Below, one piece after another: positions 28,200-37,300 of a stretch of DNA of 64,000 nucleotides. The translations under genes and the position numbers were made by a program. The stretch covers positions 1-64,000 of the forward strand of contig JASJCJ010000028.1 in assembly GCA_030066045.1 (NCBI GenBank). Reading direction: 5' to 3'. Within the stretch, counting starts at the first letter, position 1; every line of letters starts with the position of its first letter. Origin of the DNA: Calothrix sp. MO_167.B12. Lineage in GTDB: Bacteria > Cyanobacteriota > Cyanobacteriia > Cyanobacteriales > Nostocaceae. The notes under the pieces are model-generated. The model had not been told where the DNA came from. It ran no database searches and worked only from the letters and a program-made list of their open reading frames with translations.

Positions 28200-28254
28200 T
28201 AGGGTAGGCATTGCCCACGAAAATCATTATATGGTGGGCAATGCCCACCCTACT
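28200..28254. repeat. Long imperfect hairpin built on GTGGGCAATGCCCAC
   Basis: GTAGGGTAGGCATTGCCCAC on the left pairs with GTGGGCAATGCCCACCCTAC on the right across a short AT spacer. The same GGGCATTGCCCACC core is inside the MITE at 11698-11806. Left of it, near 28154, is ATATAGGAATCTGGTTTGAT, resembling the left end of the element at 10742-10949. Confidence 0.6.
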
Positions 28255-28328
28255 ACTCTCTGCGCCTGGAGCGTGAGATAAATTCATACCTGAATTCAGC
28301 AACACCTGTGAAATTTTGTTTTGCAGTA

Positions 28329-28426
28329 TTACAGCAGTTTTCATCTATTTGAACCACATCTTCATGTAGGGGTTTAGCATTGCTAAACCCCTACGGTGTG
28401 GTCTATTTACCTGAAAATCGCTGTAA
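28329..28426. repeat. 98-bp MITE, copy 2
   Basis: Same element as 25749-25846 with one base different in the central hairpin (GCATTGC instead of GCAGTGC). Same orientation. The two copies bracket 2.5 kb that includes the phosphohexomutase gene and the small secreted protein. Confidence 0.85.
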
Positions 28427-28432
28427 ATTGTG

Positions 28433-28454
28433 AAAAAACGGGGCTGGAACCCCG
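28433..28454 (-). terminator. Rho-independent terminator for the gene at 28509-28901
   Basis: On the minus strand the sequence reads CGGGG, loop TTCCAG, CCCCG, then TTTTTT. It lies about 55 nt beyond the stop codon of the minus-strand gene. A short, canonical stem with a T run. Confidence 0.75.
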
Positions 28455-28508
28455 CTAAACCACTAAAGAATCAAACACACACAAGAACTACTAGAACCAA
28501 TTAGCAGA

Positions 28509-28901
28509 TTACTTTGCATACCAGCCGTACTGGAGTGAACCGTTATGTGAAAAAGTACCAGCTATGCTATAAGCTCCTCGCTCAAATACCCAACCGTTAT
28601 ACCTTTGAGTCCATCCCGATCTTCTTCTGGTAAAAGTAACATTACGATTACGACACCTACCATCAACTATTTGATCTGTTGTTTCTCCTCGCATTGTTAA
28701 GCGTGCAGTAAATTTATATCCTGGGCTAATTGGAGTTAAAACAGAGATTTTAAGTGTACCTTCAGCACCATTACCATTTATATATAAAGTCCGATTACCG
28801 AGTTGAGCACAACTATTTGGACGTTGAGCGATCGCAGCAGGTACGGCAGACATAAAAATACCAGTTAATGCTAAGAAAGCAAAACATTTTTTAGCTAACA
28901 T
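28509..28901 (-). CDS. Small secreted protein of unknown function
   Basis: 130 residues. Residues 1-25 are a clear signal peptide (FAFLALTGIFMSAVPAAIAQ, cleavage after AIA). The mature part is about 105 residues, rich in beta-type and basic residues, with two cysteines (NSCAQLG and GRCRNRNV) that may form one disulfide. AAGGAGA lies 7 nt before ATG 28901, a strong ribosome site, and a terminator follows the gene, so it is a well-defined single-gene unit. Family not recognised. Confidence 0.72.
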   Translation of the reverse strand: MLAKKCFAFLALTGIFMSAVPAAIAQRPNSCAQLGNRTLYINGNGAEGTLKISVLTPISPGYKFTARLTMRGETTDQIVDGRCRNRNVTFTRRRSGWTQRYNGWVFERGAYSIAGTFSHNGSLQYGWYAK

Positions 28902-29383
28902 AATCAGTTCTCCTTGATATAGTATATAAGTTGAAATTTTGTTGGTTACGAGTTCAGCAAAACTGACTTTTCAATTGCTTAAGTAGCAGTCAATTTATGT
29001 CAACTGACATCTTGCACCAAAGTATTAATACTGATTTTTGATGTAATTAATAAACATATTAATTAATAAACATATATTTTTATCAATAACAGGAAAAATC
29101 AGGTTTCTTAGCCTGCGTAGGCAGGCTTTGCTTGTATAGCCTCACCCTTCTAGGGTGCAGGTGCAAGATATGAGTCAACCTAATTCACACTTATGGGTGA
29201 AATTTTTGGCATAGAAAAGACTGTCACACTCAAAAAAATTGGTGCGTTATGCAGATATTGAGTTGAGGCTAATTTTTAACTTAAGAAGTGCAGCTTCAGT
29301 AAGTAATCCGCAAGTAAAGCCAAAAAATCAGATTAATTCACCAATTTCATACTGGTATGGGATAATCCTGGATACACATACTT
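28902..29383. other. Intergenic stretch with a possible diverged MITE
   Basis: Positions 29008-29172 are bounded by CATCTTGCACC and GGTGCAAGATATG, which resembles the termini of the MITE at 11698-11806, but the inside is different and AT-rich. It has a small hairpin GCCTGCGTAGGCAGGC. No credible gene. Confidence 0.4.
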
Positions 29384-29734
29384 CTATTGTCCCTTACACC
29401 AGGAAGTGCCTCCTGGGATATAAACACAGCCTCCACCGATGACGGGTGGGGTATAAAGTAAACCACGTTCAGACAAGCTACGACGACGTTGCACAGGTCG
29501 ATATACATTTCCTTGAACTCTGGGATTACCTGCATAACCCCAATTTCCAGTCCTGCTATCGAACCAATAGTTACCTGGCTGGATGCGATAACCCAATCTT
29601 CTTTGCAATTTGTATAGTTCTTGACCTCGAATTAATCTACCATTAATTACCACTTGGGCATTAGCGGTAAAGCTTAATGGTCCAATGAGAGAATAAACCG
29701 AAAGGACAGTTGTAAAGATTAGTTTATATATCAT
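29384..29734 (-). CDS. Small secreted protein of unknown function
   Basis: About 116 residues from ATG 29734. The N-terminus is a signal peptide (KLIFTTVLSVYSLIGPL, then FTANAQ as cleavage region). The mature part carries ingredients seen in short cyanobacterial secreted proteins: NGRLIRGQELYKLQRR followed by RIQPGNYWFDSRTGNWGYAG, and a C-terminus with two Cys (GGCVYIPGG, SWCKGQ). The open frame extends to 29836, but the extra 34 residues are polar and precede the signal peptide, so the internal ATG is favoured. Function not recognised. Confidence 0.62.
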   Translation of the reverse strand: MIYKLIFTTVLSVYSLIGPLSFTANAQVVINGRLIRGQELYKLQRRLGYRIQPGNYWFDSRTGNWGYAGNPRVQGNVYRPVQRRRSLSERGLLYTPPVIGGGCVYIPGGTSWCKGQ

Positions 29735-30276
29735 TACCTGTTCTTTTTTAAGGTGTGTATTTTGATTGGATTTTGGACAAAGTTTGATTTGATTTTTTGT
29801 CTTTCCTTTATCAGTATGTTTGATTATTTCAATCAATAGTTCAGGAAAATTTAGAACTTGGAAAATTCAGTTAAATTCAGTTAAATTCAGGTTTGGACTT
29901 TTTGTCCAAAGTCCAAAGTAAAATATACTCACTTCGCTCCAAGCAAACTATGTAGAAGCTCTCTCCTTCTCCTCACCATCATTAACCCTCTTATGTCACT
30001 CTGGGAAGAAAAAAATAAATGTAGGTTGGGTTGTAGCTTGCTTCCACGAAGTGGTACGAAGTGAAACCCAACAATACCGAAGTTTTTGGTTGTTGGGTTT
30101 CGTTCCTCAACCCAACCTACGCCTAAATTCATTCTCGTGCCAAGGTTCTGCCTTGGTACGTGTGGCGCGAGGCTCTGCCTCGATTTGGAGGCGGAGCCTC
30201 CAGCCCTGTGTTCCTTGCCAGAGTCAAGGAACAAGTCGTGTCACATATTTTGTATGAACATTTACTCTCGAAAATG
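29735..30276. other. Intergenic stretch with direct repeats and an inverted repeat
   Basis: Holds three tandem GTTAAATTCA units (about 29870-29890), a hairpin around GGACTTTTTGTCC and AAAGTCC (29894-29918), the GTAGGTTGGGTT-family repeat at 30021-30120, and short CCTTGGTACG and GCGAGGCTCTGCCTCG palindromes at 30140-30185. The open frames here are repeat artefacts. Confidence 0.45.
30021..30120. repeat. Dispersed inverted repeat, GTAGGTTGGGTT family
   Basis: Begins GTAGGTTGGGTTG and ends CAACCCAACCTAC, a 13-bp perfect terminal inverted repeat. It shares internal blocks with 6700-6812 in the opposite orientation. Confidence 0.75.
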
Positions 30277-30720
30277 TCAAAGCCAAGATTCTAACGCCAA
30301 GGCTTGTACCTGTTGTATTCGTTGAAAATCGCTGTCGCCTGAGACAACGGTGAGGTTATAGTACAGAGCAGTCGATGCTATCCACAAATCGTTATCACTA
30401 AAACCCAAATCTTGAACTGTAAACTTTCTACGCTTTGCTTTATCTTTGGGACCAAAATGCTTAATAATTTCTCCTTTAAGGCTACCGTAGACATCGGCAA
30501 CCCCTCCATTAATGGGATAAAGGTCAATGGTTTGTAGAAAAGCTCTGACAAAGTGAAGATTTGCCTGCTGTTGAGAGGACTTTTGTACCATGTAAAGGAG
30601 TTCGCCTTGCACAATAACGCTAGTTGCAACCCCTAAGCCAATGTGCTCTTGTAATCGACGAATGACGTTGCTTTCTCCAAAAATGATGCGGCTGCAATGA
30701 TTAGTGTCTAGGAGATACAT
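30277..30720 (-). CDS. vapC: PIN-domain ribonuclease toxin, VapC type
   Basis: 147 residues from ATG 30720. PIN acidic residues are in place: Asp5 in YLLDTNH, Glu40 in VQGELL, Asp111 in SDNDLWIA and Asp129/Asp131 in SGDSDF. Such toxins cleave tRNA or rRNA when freed from the antitoxin. It starts 2 nt after the stop of the antitoxin gene, so translation is coupled. The longer frame to 30768 overlaps the antitoxin end and is unlikely. The pair lies next to the large NACHT-TPR gene but is separated from it by repeats. Confidence 0.88.
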   Translation of the reverse strand: MYLLDTNHCSRIIFGESNVIRRLQEHIGLGVATSVIVQGELLYMVQKSSQQQANLHFVRAFLQTIDLYPINGGVADVYGSLKGEIIKHFGPKDKAKRRKFTVQDLGFSDNDLWIASTALYYNLTVVSGDSDFQRIQQVQALALESWL

Positions 30721-30722
30721 CC

Positions 30723-31055
30723 CTAAAATTCTGCCTGGGAACGGGTTTGGTAAACAAGCTGCAAACACTCCTCAAAGTCGTCTCCTTGCCAAGTTCCTGC
30801 AAATTTCAGCAAATCTTCTGCTTTAGAGCCTCTAATAATTGGTGTTGCTTCCTGTACTTCAGGTTGAGTTTTGCTCTCCTCCGGTAGAGACTCGCTATCG
30901 CCATTGGAAGTATCATCTTTTTTGGTTGAGGGGTCAAGAGGTAATTCCTCTAACGTTGGTTTCGTCTTGAGAAAACGCAAAAAGTTCAGGGTTTCAGCTA
31001 GGAGAACATCTGAGGAGGATTCAATTTCTTGGAGTAGTTGTTTTTTAATATTCAT
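30723..31055 (-). CDS. Antitoxin partner of the VapC-type toxin (DUF2281-like)
   Basis: About 110 residues from ATG 31055. The N-terminal helix NIKKQLLQEIESSSDVLLAE followed by TLNFLRFLK resembles the short cyanobacterial antitoxins that precede PIN toxins. The middle is acidic, Pro/Ser-rich and probably disordered. The C-terminus (LLKFAGTWQGDDFEECLQ) is the kind of segment that threads into the toxin. Antitoxin-first order with a 2-nt gap is typical of vapBC. It is longer than usual because of the low-complexity insert. No DNA-binding fold is certain. Confidence 0.78.
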   Translation of the reverse strand: MNIKKQLLQEIESSSDVLLAETLNFLRFLKTKPTLEELPLDPSTKKDDTSNGDSESLPEESKTQPEVQEATPIIRGSKAEDLLKFAGTWQGDDFEECLQLVYQTRSQAEF

Positions 31056-31113
31056 GCCAACTTGTACCGTTGTTTTGGTTAAGGGACTTCCAAGAAATAA
31101 ATTATCCCACATG

Positions 31114-31140
31114 GTAGGGGCGGGGTTACCCCGCCCCTAC
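31114..31140. repeat. Perfect GC-rich palindrome GTAGGGGCGGGG-TTA-CCCCGCCCCTAC
   Basis: A 12-bp perfect stem with a 3-nt loop. The same hairpin is inside the element at 48975-49076 and, in a shortened form, at 55150-55171. It could terminate transcription or be an old repeat core. Confidence 0.75.
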
Positions 31141-31189
31141 GAATCATAGGATTGGTAAAATGACTTTGGGATATTTTTTAATCTGGAAG

Positions 31190-31339
31190 TCCCTAAGTAC
31201 TTGTAGGGTGCGTTATGCTAACAGCTAACGCACCGAGTCATATTACTGGATGGTGCCGTACTCTCATCGGTAACACAGCCTACGTGTTTTAAGCACTCGT
31301 GCAGGCTACGCCAACAAAAATCAAATAGTAATCCTATAT
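31190..31339. repeat. Truncated relative of the element at 10742-10949; supplies the 3' end of the NACHT-TPR gene
   Basis: Shares TACTTGTAG, GTTATGCTAA, the CGTACTCTC block, GTGTTTTAAGC and the right terminus CAAATAGTAATCCTATAT. The stop codon of the NACHT-TPR gene (31334-31336) lies inside the right terminus, so the last residues of that protein come from the repeat. The left terminal repeat is missing. Confidence 0.65.
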
Positions 31340-34300
31340 TAACTTTTCCACTTCAGCAGCTTTTTCTTGTAAATCAAGTTCTTGGTAGATTTGCAGACTT
31401 GCGGATAAGAACTGACGAGCGCTTGTTTCAGCACTGGGTTGATTAATTTGGGCGCGTTTGAGATATATTTCCCCTAAAAGCTTGTGTGTAGAGGCTTCTA
31501 GTTTACGACGATTGTATTCTTGGAAGACTTGCAGAGATGTTTGAGCTAGTTCTTCCGCTCGTTCTAGATTTTCTAGGGCGTTAATTTCCAGGTAAGCACG
31601 GGCTATATCTAGTGCTTTATCTGCTTGATCTATGGTTTGTCCTAACTGGTGAAAATACGTAAAAGCGGTGTGGTAATTTTCTTCAAAGTGGGCGATTTTT
31701 TCTGGTATGGATGGGTCATCAGCAGGTAATAGGCGTAGGTATTCTGAGTTAAGTAGGCTGAGTATTATGTGGTCATATGCCAGATTTTCTGTGTAGTCCC
31801 CTGCTGTGCTAATTTCAATGGCTTGATGGATGTTTTGCTCTGCTTGTGCGAGTAAGTTAAAGGTTTCTGCTTTATCTTGGGTATTTTTGGCTAATAAACC
31901 TTGGGAGTAAGCAAGTTGCCTACAACGCCTTGCTACACTTTCATCTTTACCTAGCTTTTGGTGTAAATCACGGCTTTGTTGGGAATATTCAATCGCCTTC
32001 GGGTAATTTTCTAAATCTCGGTAGCAGCTAGCTAACCATGATAATTGATTGGCTACATCATTTTGTAGATCCAATTGCTGATAGAGTTGGAGACTTTGTT
32101 GGTAGTGAGCGATCGCATCTTTATATTTACCCCATGCTTGATAAATCCGACCTAGATTACAGTATGTATTCGCAATTGCTGGTTGATCATCCAGTTGCTG
32201 ATGAACTTCTAATCCTTTAAGTCCACAATCAATAGCCTGCTGGTATTTACTCCATTCCCGATAACAATCACCAAGCCAAAGCCACCGATTTGCGACATTA
32301 CTTTGTAAATCCAATTGCTGATAGAGTTCGAGGCTTTGTTGGTAGTGAGCGATCGCATCTTCATATTTACCCCATCCTTGATAAATTCTACCCAATTGAT
32401 AGTAAGCATCGGCTATATCTTTTTGTTCATCTAACTGTTGGCGAATTGCCAAGTCTTTGAGTTCACAATCAATAGCCTGTTGGTATTTACCCCATTCTCG
32501 GTAACAATCAGCTTGGTTATACCACTGATTCGCTACATCCTGCTGTTTACCCAATTGTTGATACAGTTCGAGGCTTTGTTGGTGGTAAGCGATCGCATCT
32601 TCATGTTTACCCCATGCTTGATAAATCCGACCTAGCCGATAGTATGCATTAGCAATTGCTGGTTGGTCATCCAGCTGCTGGCGAATTTCTAATCCTTTGA
32701 GTCCACAATCAATAGCTTGCTGATATTTACTCCATTCCCGATAACAATCACCCAACCAAAGCCACCGATTTGCTACATTACTTTGTAAATCCAATTGCTG
32801 ATAGAGTTCGAGGCTTTGTTGGTGGTGAGCGATCGCATCTTCATATTTACCCCATTCTTGATAAATTCGACCTAGCTGGTAGTAAGTGACAGCAACTAAA
32901 GATTGGTCATCAAGTGGCTGGCGTATAGTCATACACCGTTGCTGACATTCCAGTGCTTGCTCATATTTACCCCAGTCTCGGTAGCACTCAGCTAGGTTAT
33001 ACCAACGAGAAGCTACATTCTTCTGTTTATCCAATTGCTGATAAAGTTCGAGACTTTGTTGGTAATGAGCGATCGCATCTTCATATTTACCCCATCCTTG
33101 ATAGATACGACCTAGCCGATAGTAAGCTGATGCAATTTCTGGTTGTTTTTGAATCTCCTGCCATATTGCCAAATCTTTGAGTTCACAATCCAACGCTTGC
33201 TCATACTTACCCCATTCTCGATAGCAAACAGCTAGCCAATCCCACTGATGAGCTACATTTTCTTGTTTGCCTATTTGCTGGTATAGTTCTAGGCTTTGTT
33301 GGTGGTGAGCGATCGCATCTTCGTATTTACCCCATGCTTGATAAATCCGACCTAGCTGATAGTAACTTACAGCAACTAAAGATTTGTCATCAAGTGTCTG
33401 GCGTATAGTCATACACTGTTGCTGACATTCCAGTGCTTGTTCATATTTACCCCATGCTTGATAAATTCGACCTAGTTGGTAGTAAGTGACAGCAACTAAA
33501 GATTGGTCATCAAGTGTCTGGCATATAGTCATACACTGTTGCTGACATTCCAGTGCTTGCTCATATTTACCCCAGTCTCGGTAGCACTCAGCTAGGTTAT
33601 ACCAACGAGAAGCTACACTCTTCTGTTTATCCAATTGCTGATAAAGTTCGAGGCTTTGTTGATGGTGAGCGATCGCATCTTCGTACTTACCCCACGCTTG
33701 ATAAATTATACCTAACTGATAATAAGCTGAGGCAATTGCTGGTTGGTCATCTAACTGCTGACGTGTTGTTAAACAAAACTGCTGACACTCTAATGCTTGC
33801 TCATATTGACTCCGATCTTTATAGCAATCACCCAACCAATACCATAAGTTAGAAACATCCTTCTGTTTATCCAATTGCTGATAGAGTTCAAGACTTTTTT
33901 GGTACTGAACGATCGCATCTTCGTATTTACCCCATGCTTGATAAATCCGACCTAGGTGATAGTAACCTAAGGCTACATTTGATTGGTTATCTAAATTTTG
34001 ATAAGTATGTAAATATTTTTGCCGACATTCTATTGCTTGCTCATAATTTCCCCATTCTCTGTAAGTATTAGCAAGCCAACCCCACTGGTTAGCTACATTG
34101 CTTTGTTTACCTAATTCTTCATATAGTTCGAGACTTTGTTGGTAATGAGCGATCGCATCTTCATATTTACCCCATCCTTGATAAATACGACCTAGGCAAT
34201 AGTATGCATTAACAATTGCTGGTTGGTCATCCAACTGCTGGCCAATTTCTAATCCTTTGAGTCCACAATCAATAGCCTGTTGATATTTACCCCATTCTCG

Positions 34301-37300
34301 ATAACAATCACCAAGCCAATACCACTGATTAGCTACATTACTTTGTTTACCTAATTCTTCATATAAGTTACGGCTTTGTTGATAGTGAGCGATCGCATTT
34401 TCATATTTACCCCATGCTTGATAAATGCGACCTAGTTGGTAGTAAGTGACAGCAACTAAAGATTGGTCATCAAGTGTCTGGCGTATAGTCATACACTGTT
34501 GCTGACATTCCAGTGCTTGCTCATATTTACCCCAGTCTCGGTAGCACTCAGCTAGGTTATACCAACGAGAAGCAACATTGCTTTGTTTATCCAATTGCTG
34601 ATAAAGTTCGAGGCTTTGTTGGTGGTGAGCGATCGCATCTTCATATTTACCCCATCCTTGATAAATTCTACCTAGCCGATAGTAAGCTAAAGCAATTCTT
34701 GTTTGGTCATCTAACTGTTGGCGAATTTCTAATTCTTTGAGTTCACAATCAATCGCCTGCTGGTATTTACTCCATTCCCGATAACAATCACCAAGCCAGT
34801 ACCACTGATTAGCTACATCGCTTTGTTTATTTAATTCTTTATACAAGTCACGACTTTGTTGGTAATAAGCGATCGCATCTTCGTACTTACCCCAATCTTG
34901 ATAAGTTCTCCCTATGTTGTAGAGAATATGAGCCTCATATTTATAATTTTTTAGTCCTTTCGCAATACCAAGCGAGTTTTGAAAACATTTTAGTGATTCC
35001 TCATATATACCACTTAAACGATGACACCAACCCCAGTGTCCCCAGAAAATAAATAAGGTGTTTGTTTCATGATAATCAGTCATTTTTGATTGACTGTAAT
35101 ATTCATCTGCCTTGCTGTAATCTTCTTTTTTCTCATGACATATAGCTAATGCCCAATAAACAAATGGGGTAAGAGGGCTTTCTGACTGGTGAGTTATTTC
35201 CTCTAAAATTGCAATTGCTTTGTCATAATTATCTGAACGGATATAAGACATTCCGGTGATAAAATTTAATGCCTGTTGCTGTTCCAATTCCCCACTCGGA
35301 TTTTGTCGCATTATTTCCAAAGCAGGTGTCATCTCGTCACCCAATTCTGCAACCAAATTCCCGATACTGCAAAATCTATCAGGTTCTAATTTATTAACAA
35401 TCTCAGTCACACATTGAGATAATTCTGTCCCAGCTTCACCACAAGTAATATAAAGAATTGCTGACTGTACCCTGACGCACATCTCTTGAGAAACAACAGA
35501 ACTTTCCCCAACTTGTTTCAGTGTGGCTATGACTTCACCTTTCTGATTAAACAACTCAATTTGGCGCAGTAATCTCAACAGTTGCTTAATTACATCATCT
35601 TCAAAATCAGCATCTACCCCAACATAGGTCAAAACTAACTTGTCAATTAGCTTTTTACGAATACTATGATTATTAACCTCAACTTCAGTGATTACTTGAC
35701 CAGCAAATAGTAAATCTTGTAGTGGAAATTCTGACTGCATACAGGTATTATCTGCTTCTCCCTGTAATCCAGACCAAATAATCATAGCATCTGGCGCAGC
35801 AGCATTTTTTATTTTGATTTCTCCACATTCAAGTGCAGGTTGGTAATTATCAAGTTTTTGGAAAAGTTTTTTCACCAACTTATTAATCATGTTGGGAAAA
35901 TGAACGCCGTAATAACCCAAAGCCAACAAAATTGGCTCCCTCCAACGGGGTTCATGTAAACGTAAATCAATGATTTCTAGAATTTCGCTGATATCATTGT
36001 CAGCAATATAACGTGCAGCAAAATACTCCTCAAATGTTAGATGCATAAAGCCATAAACACCAGGCGCACGTTCCACAAATAAACCCGTAGTTTCCCGGAC
36101 TTTCCGTAAAAATTCCTGTACTGTTTGTCGTATTAACTCGGATTCTGGTTCAGTATCATTCAATTCAGCTAACTTTTCAGCTAACTTTTGCTCAACTTCC
36201 GCCTCTGTCACCACACCAGAAGGCTTTTCTTCATGCATCCAGTCAGCCAAGGGTGCTAAAAATTCCACCACCTCATTTTGGCTGAGTAACACCTTGTTAG
36301 CATCGGGTAATTTCTTCCCTAACTGCCAATCTTCAGTTAAAGTTTGCACTGCTAACTCATATAGTTTTACCCGTTGATTGGGTAAGCGTTCCCCATTGCG
36401 GTGAATCAATGCCAAAATCGTCAATAGCAGTGGGTTGGCTGTCAGGCGTTTTACTCCGTCATTTTCTTGAATAGCCTTTAAAATCTCCCTTGCTTGGGCA
36501 TCTCCGGCTCTTTGCCATTGTTCCTCACCACTTTCTGGCTGTTGCGCCTTTTCTATTGCCTGACACCAACGATACAGGAAATTCTCTACCTGTTCGCTAC
36601 TCATATCTTCAATGGTAAACTCACTGAAGCGACTGCTGAGTTGCACATCCCGGTAGCCAGCAATGCGGCTGGTAATCACAAATTTGTTACTAGAGAAAGC
36701 ATCAACAAATTCATCAATCCGTTGGACTATCTGTTTGCGAATTTTTTGGTCAAATACCTCATCCAACCCATCCAATAGCATTAAGCAATGTCCTAAACGC
36801 ATTTGCTCTAATAGGAGTTGAGCAATTGGATTATCGCCATTACTGTTATTTCCCTGTTCCCCCATACCTGTATTAGTTGGAGATTGGGAAACTGATTCCA
36901 CCACCCCATTTTCAAAATAAGTTTCCCACTGGCGATAAAACTGACACAGATAATCACATAAACTCAAATCAGGTTGTTGTTCCAGTCGTTCAGCATAGTC
37001 TGCAATGCGAAAGAAAACAGGTAGACGCACTTCCCCTAAATCTTCCTTGTCTTCTCTCCCCGTAACCCTTTCTTCCCTCTCCCGTTTAGCAGTGGCAAAA
37101 TGCAGGGCTAAGTAATGCATCAAAGTTGTTTTCCCCGCCCCAGGAGCACCTAAAATCACGCTGTAGCGATTTTCTCGTACTGCCTGGGATAAATCGACCT
37201 TTTGGGTTACTTTTTTGCTGGTGACTGCTGGCTCATATTCTAAGATAGATTCTGCATATTCTTCGTAGTAGTCAGGTTCATCTAATTCACGGTAACTAGA

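Noticed and set aside
27913-28344. 143-codon minus-strand frame
   Set aside because: It overlaps the secreted-protein gene on the other strand at its 3' end and its first half is translated repeat sequence (28200-28254). A middle segment near 28030-28160 looks more protein-like and could be a gene remnant, but I could not name it.
29929-30234. 101-codon minus-strand frame
   Set aside because: Mostly translation of the GTAGGTTGGGTT-family inverted repeat.
32038-34740. Several plus-strand frames starting MLAHIYPSLGS
   Set aside because: Antisense shadows of the repeated TPR units; they recur only because the DNA repeats.
32038-34900. CRISPR array
   Set aside because: The regular repeats are 240-bp coding units without spacers; no cas genes.
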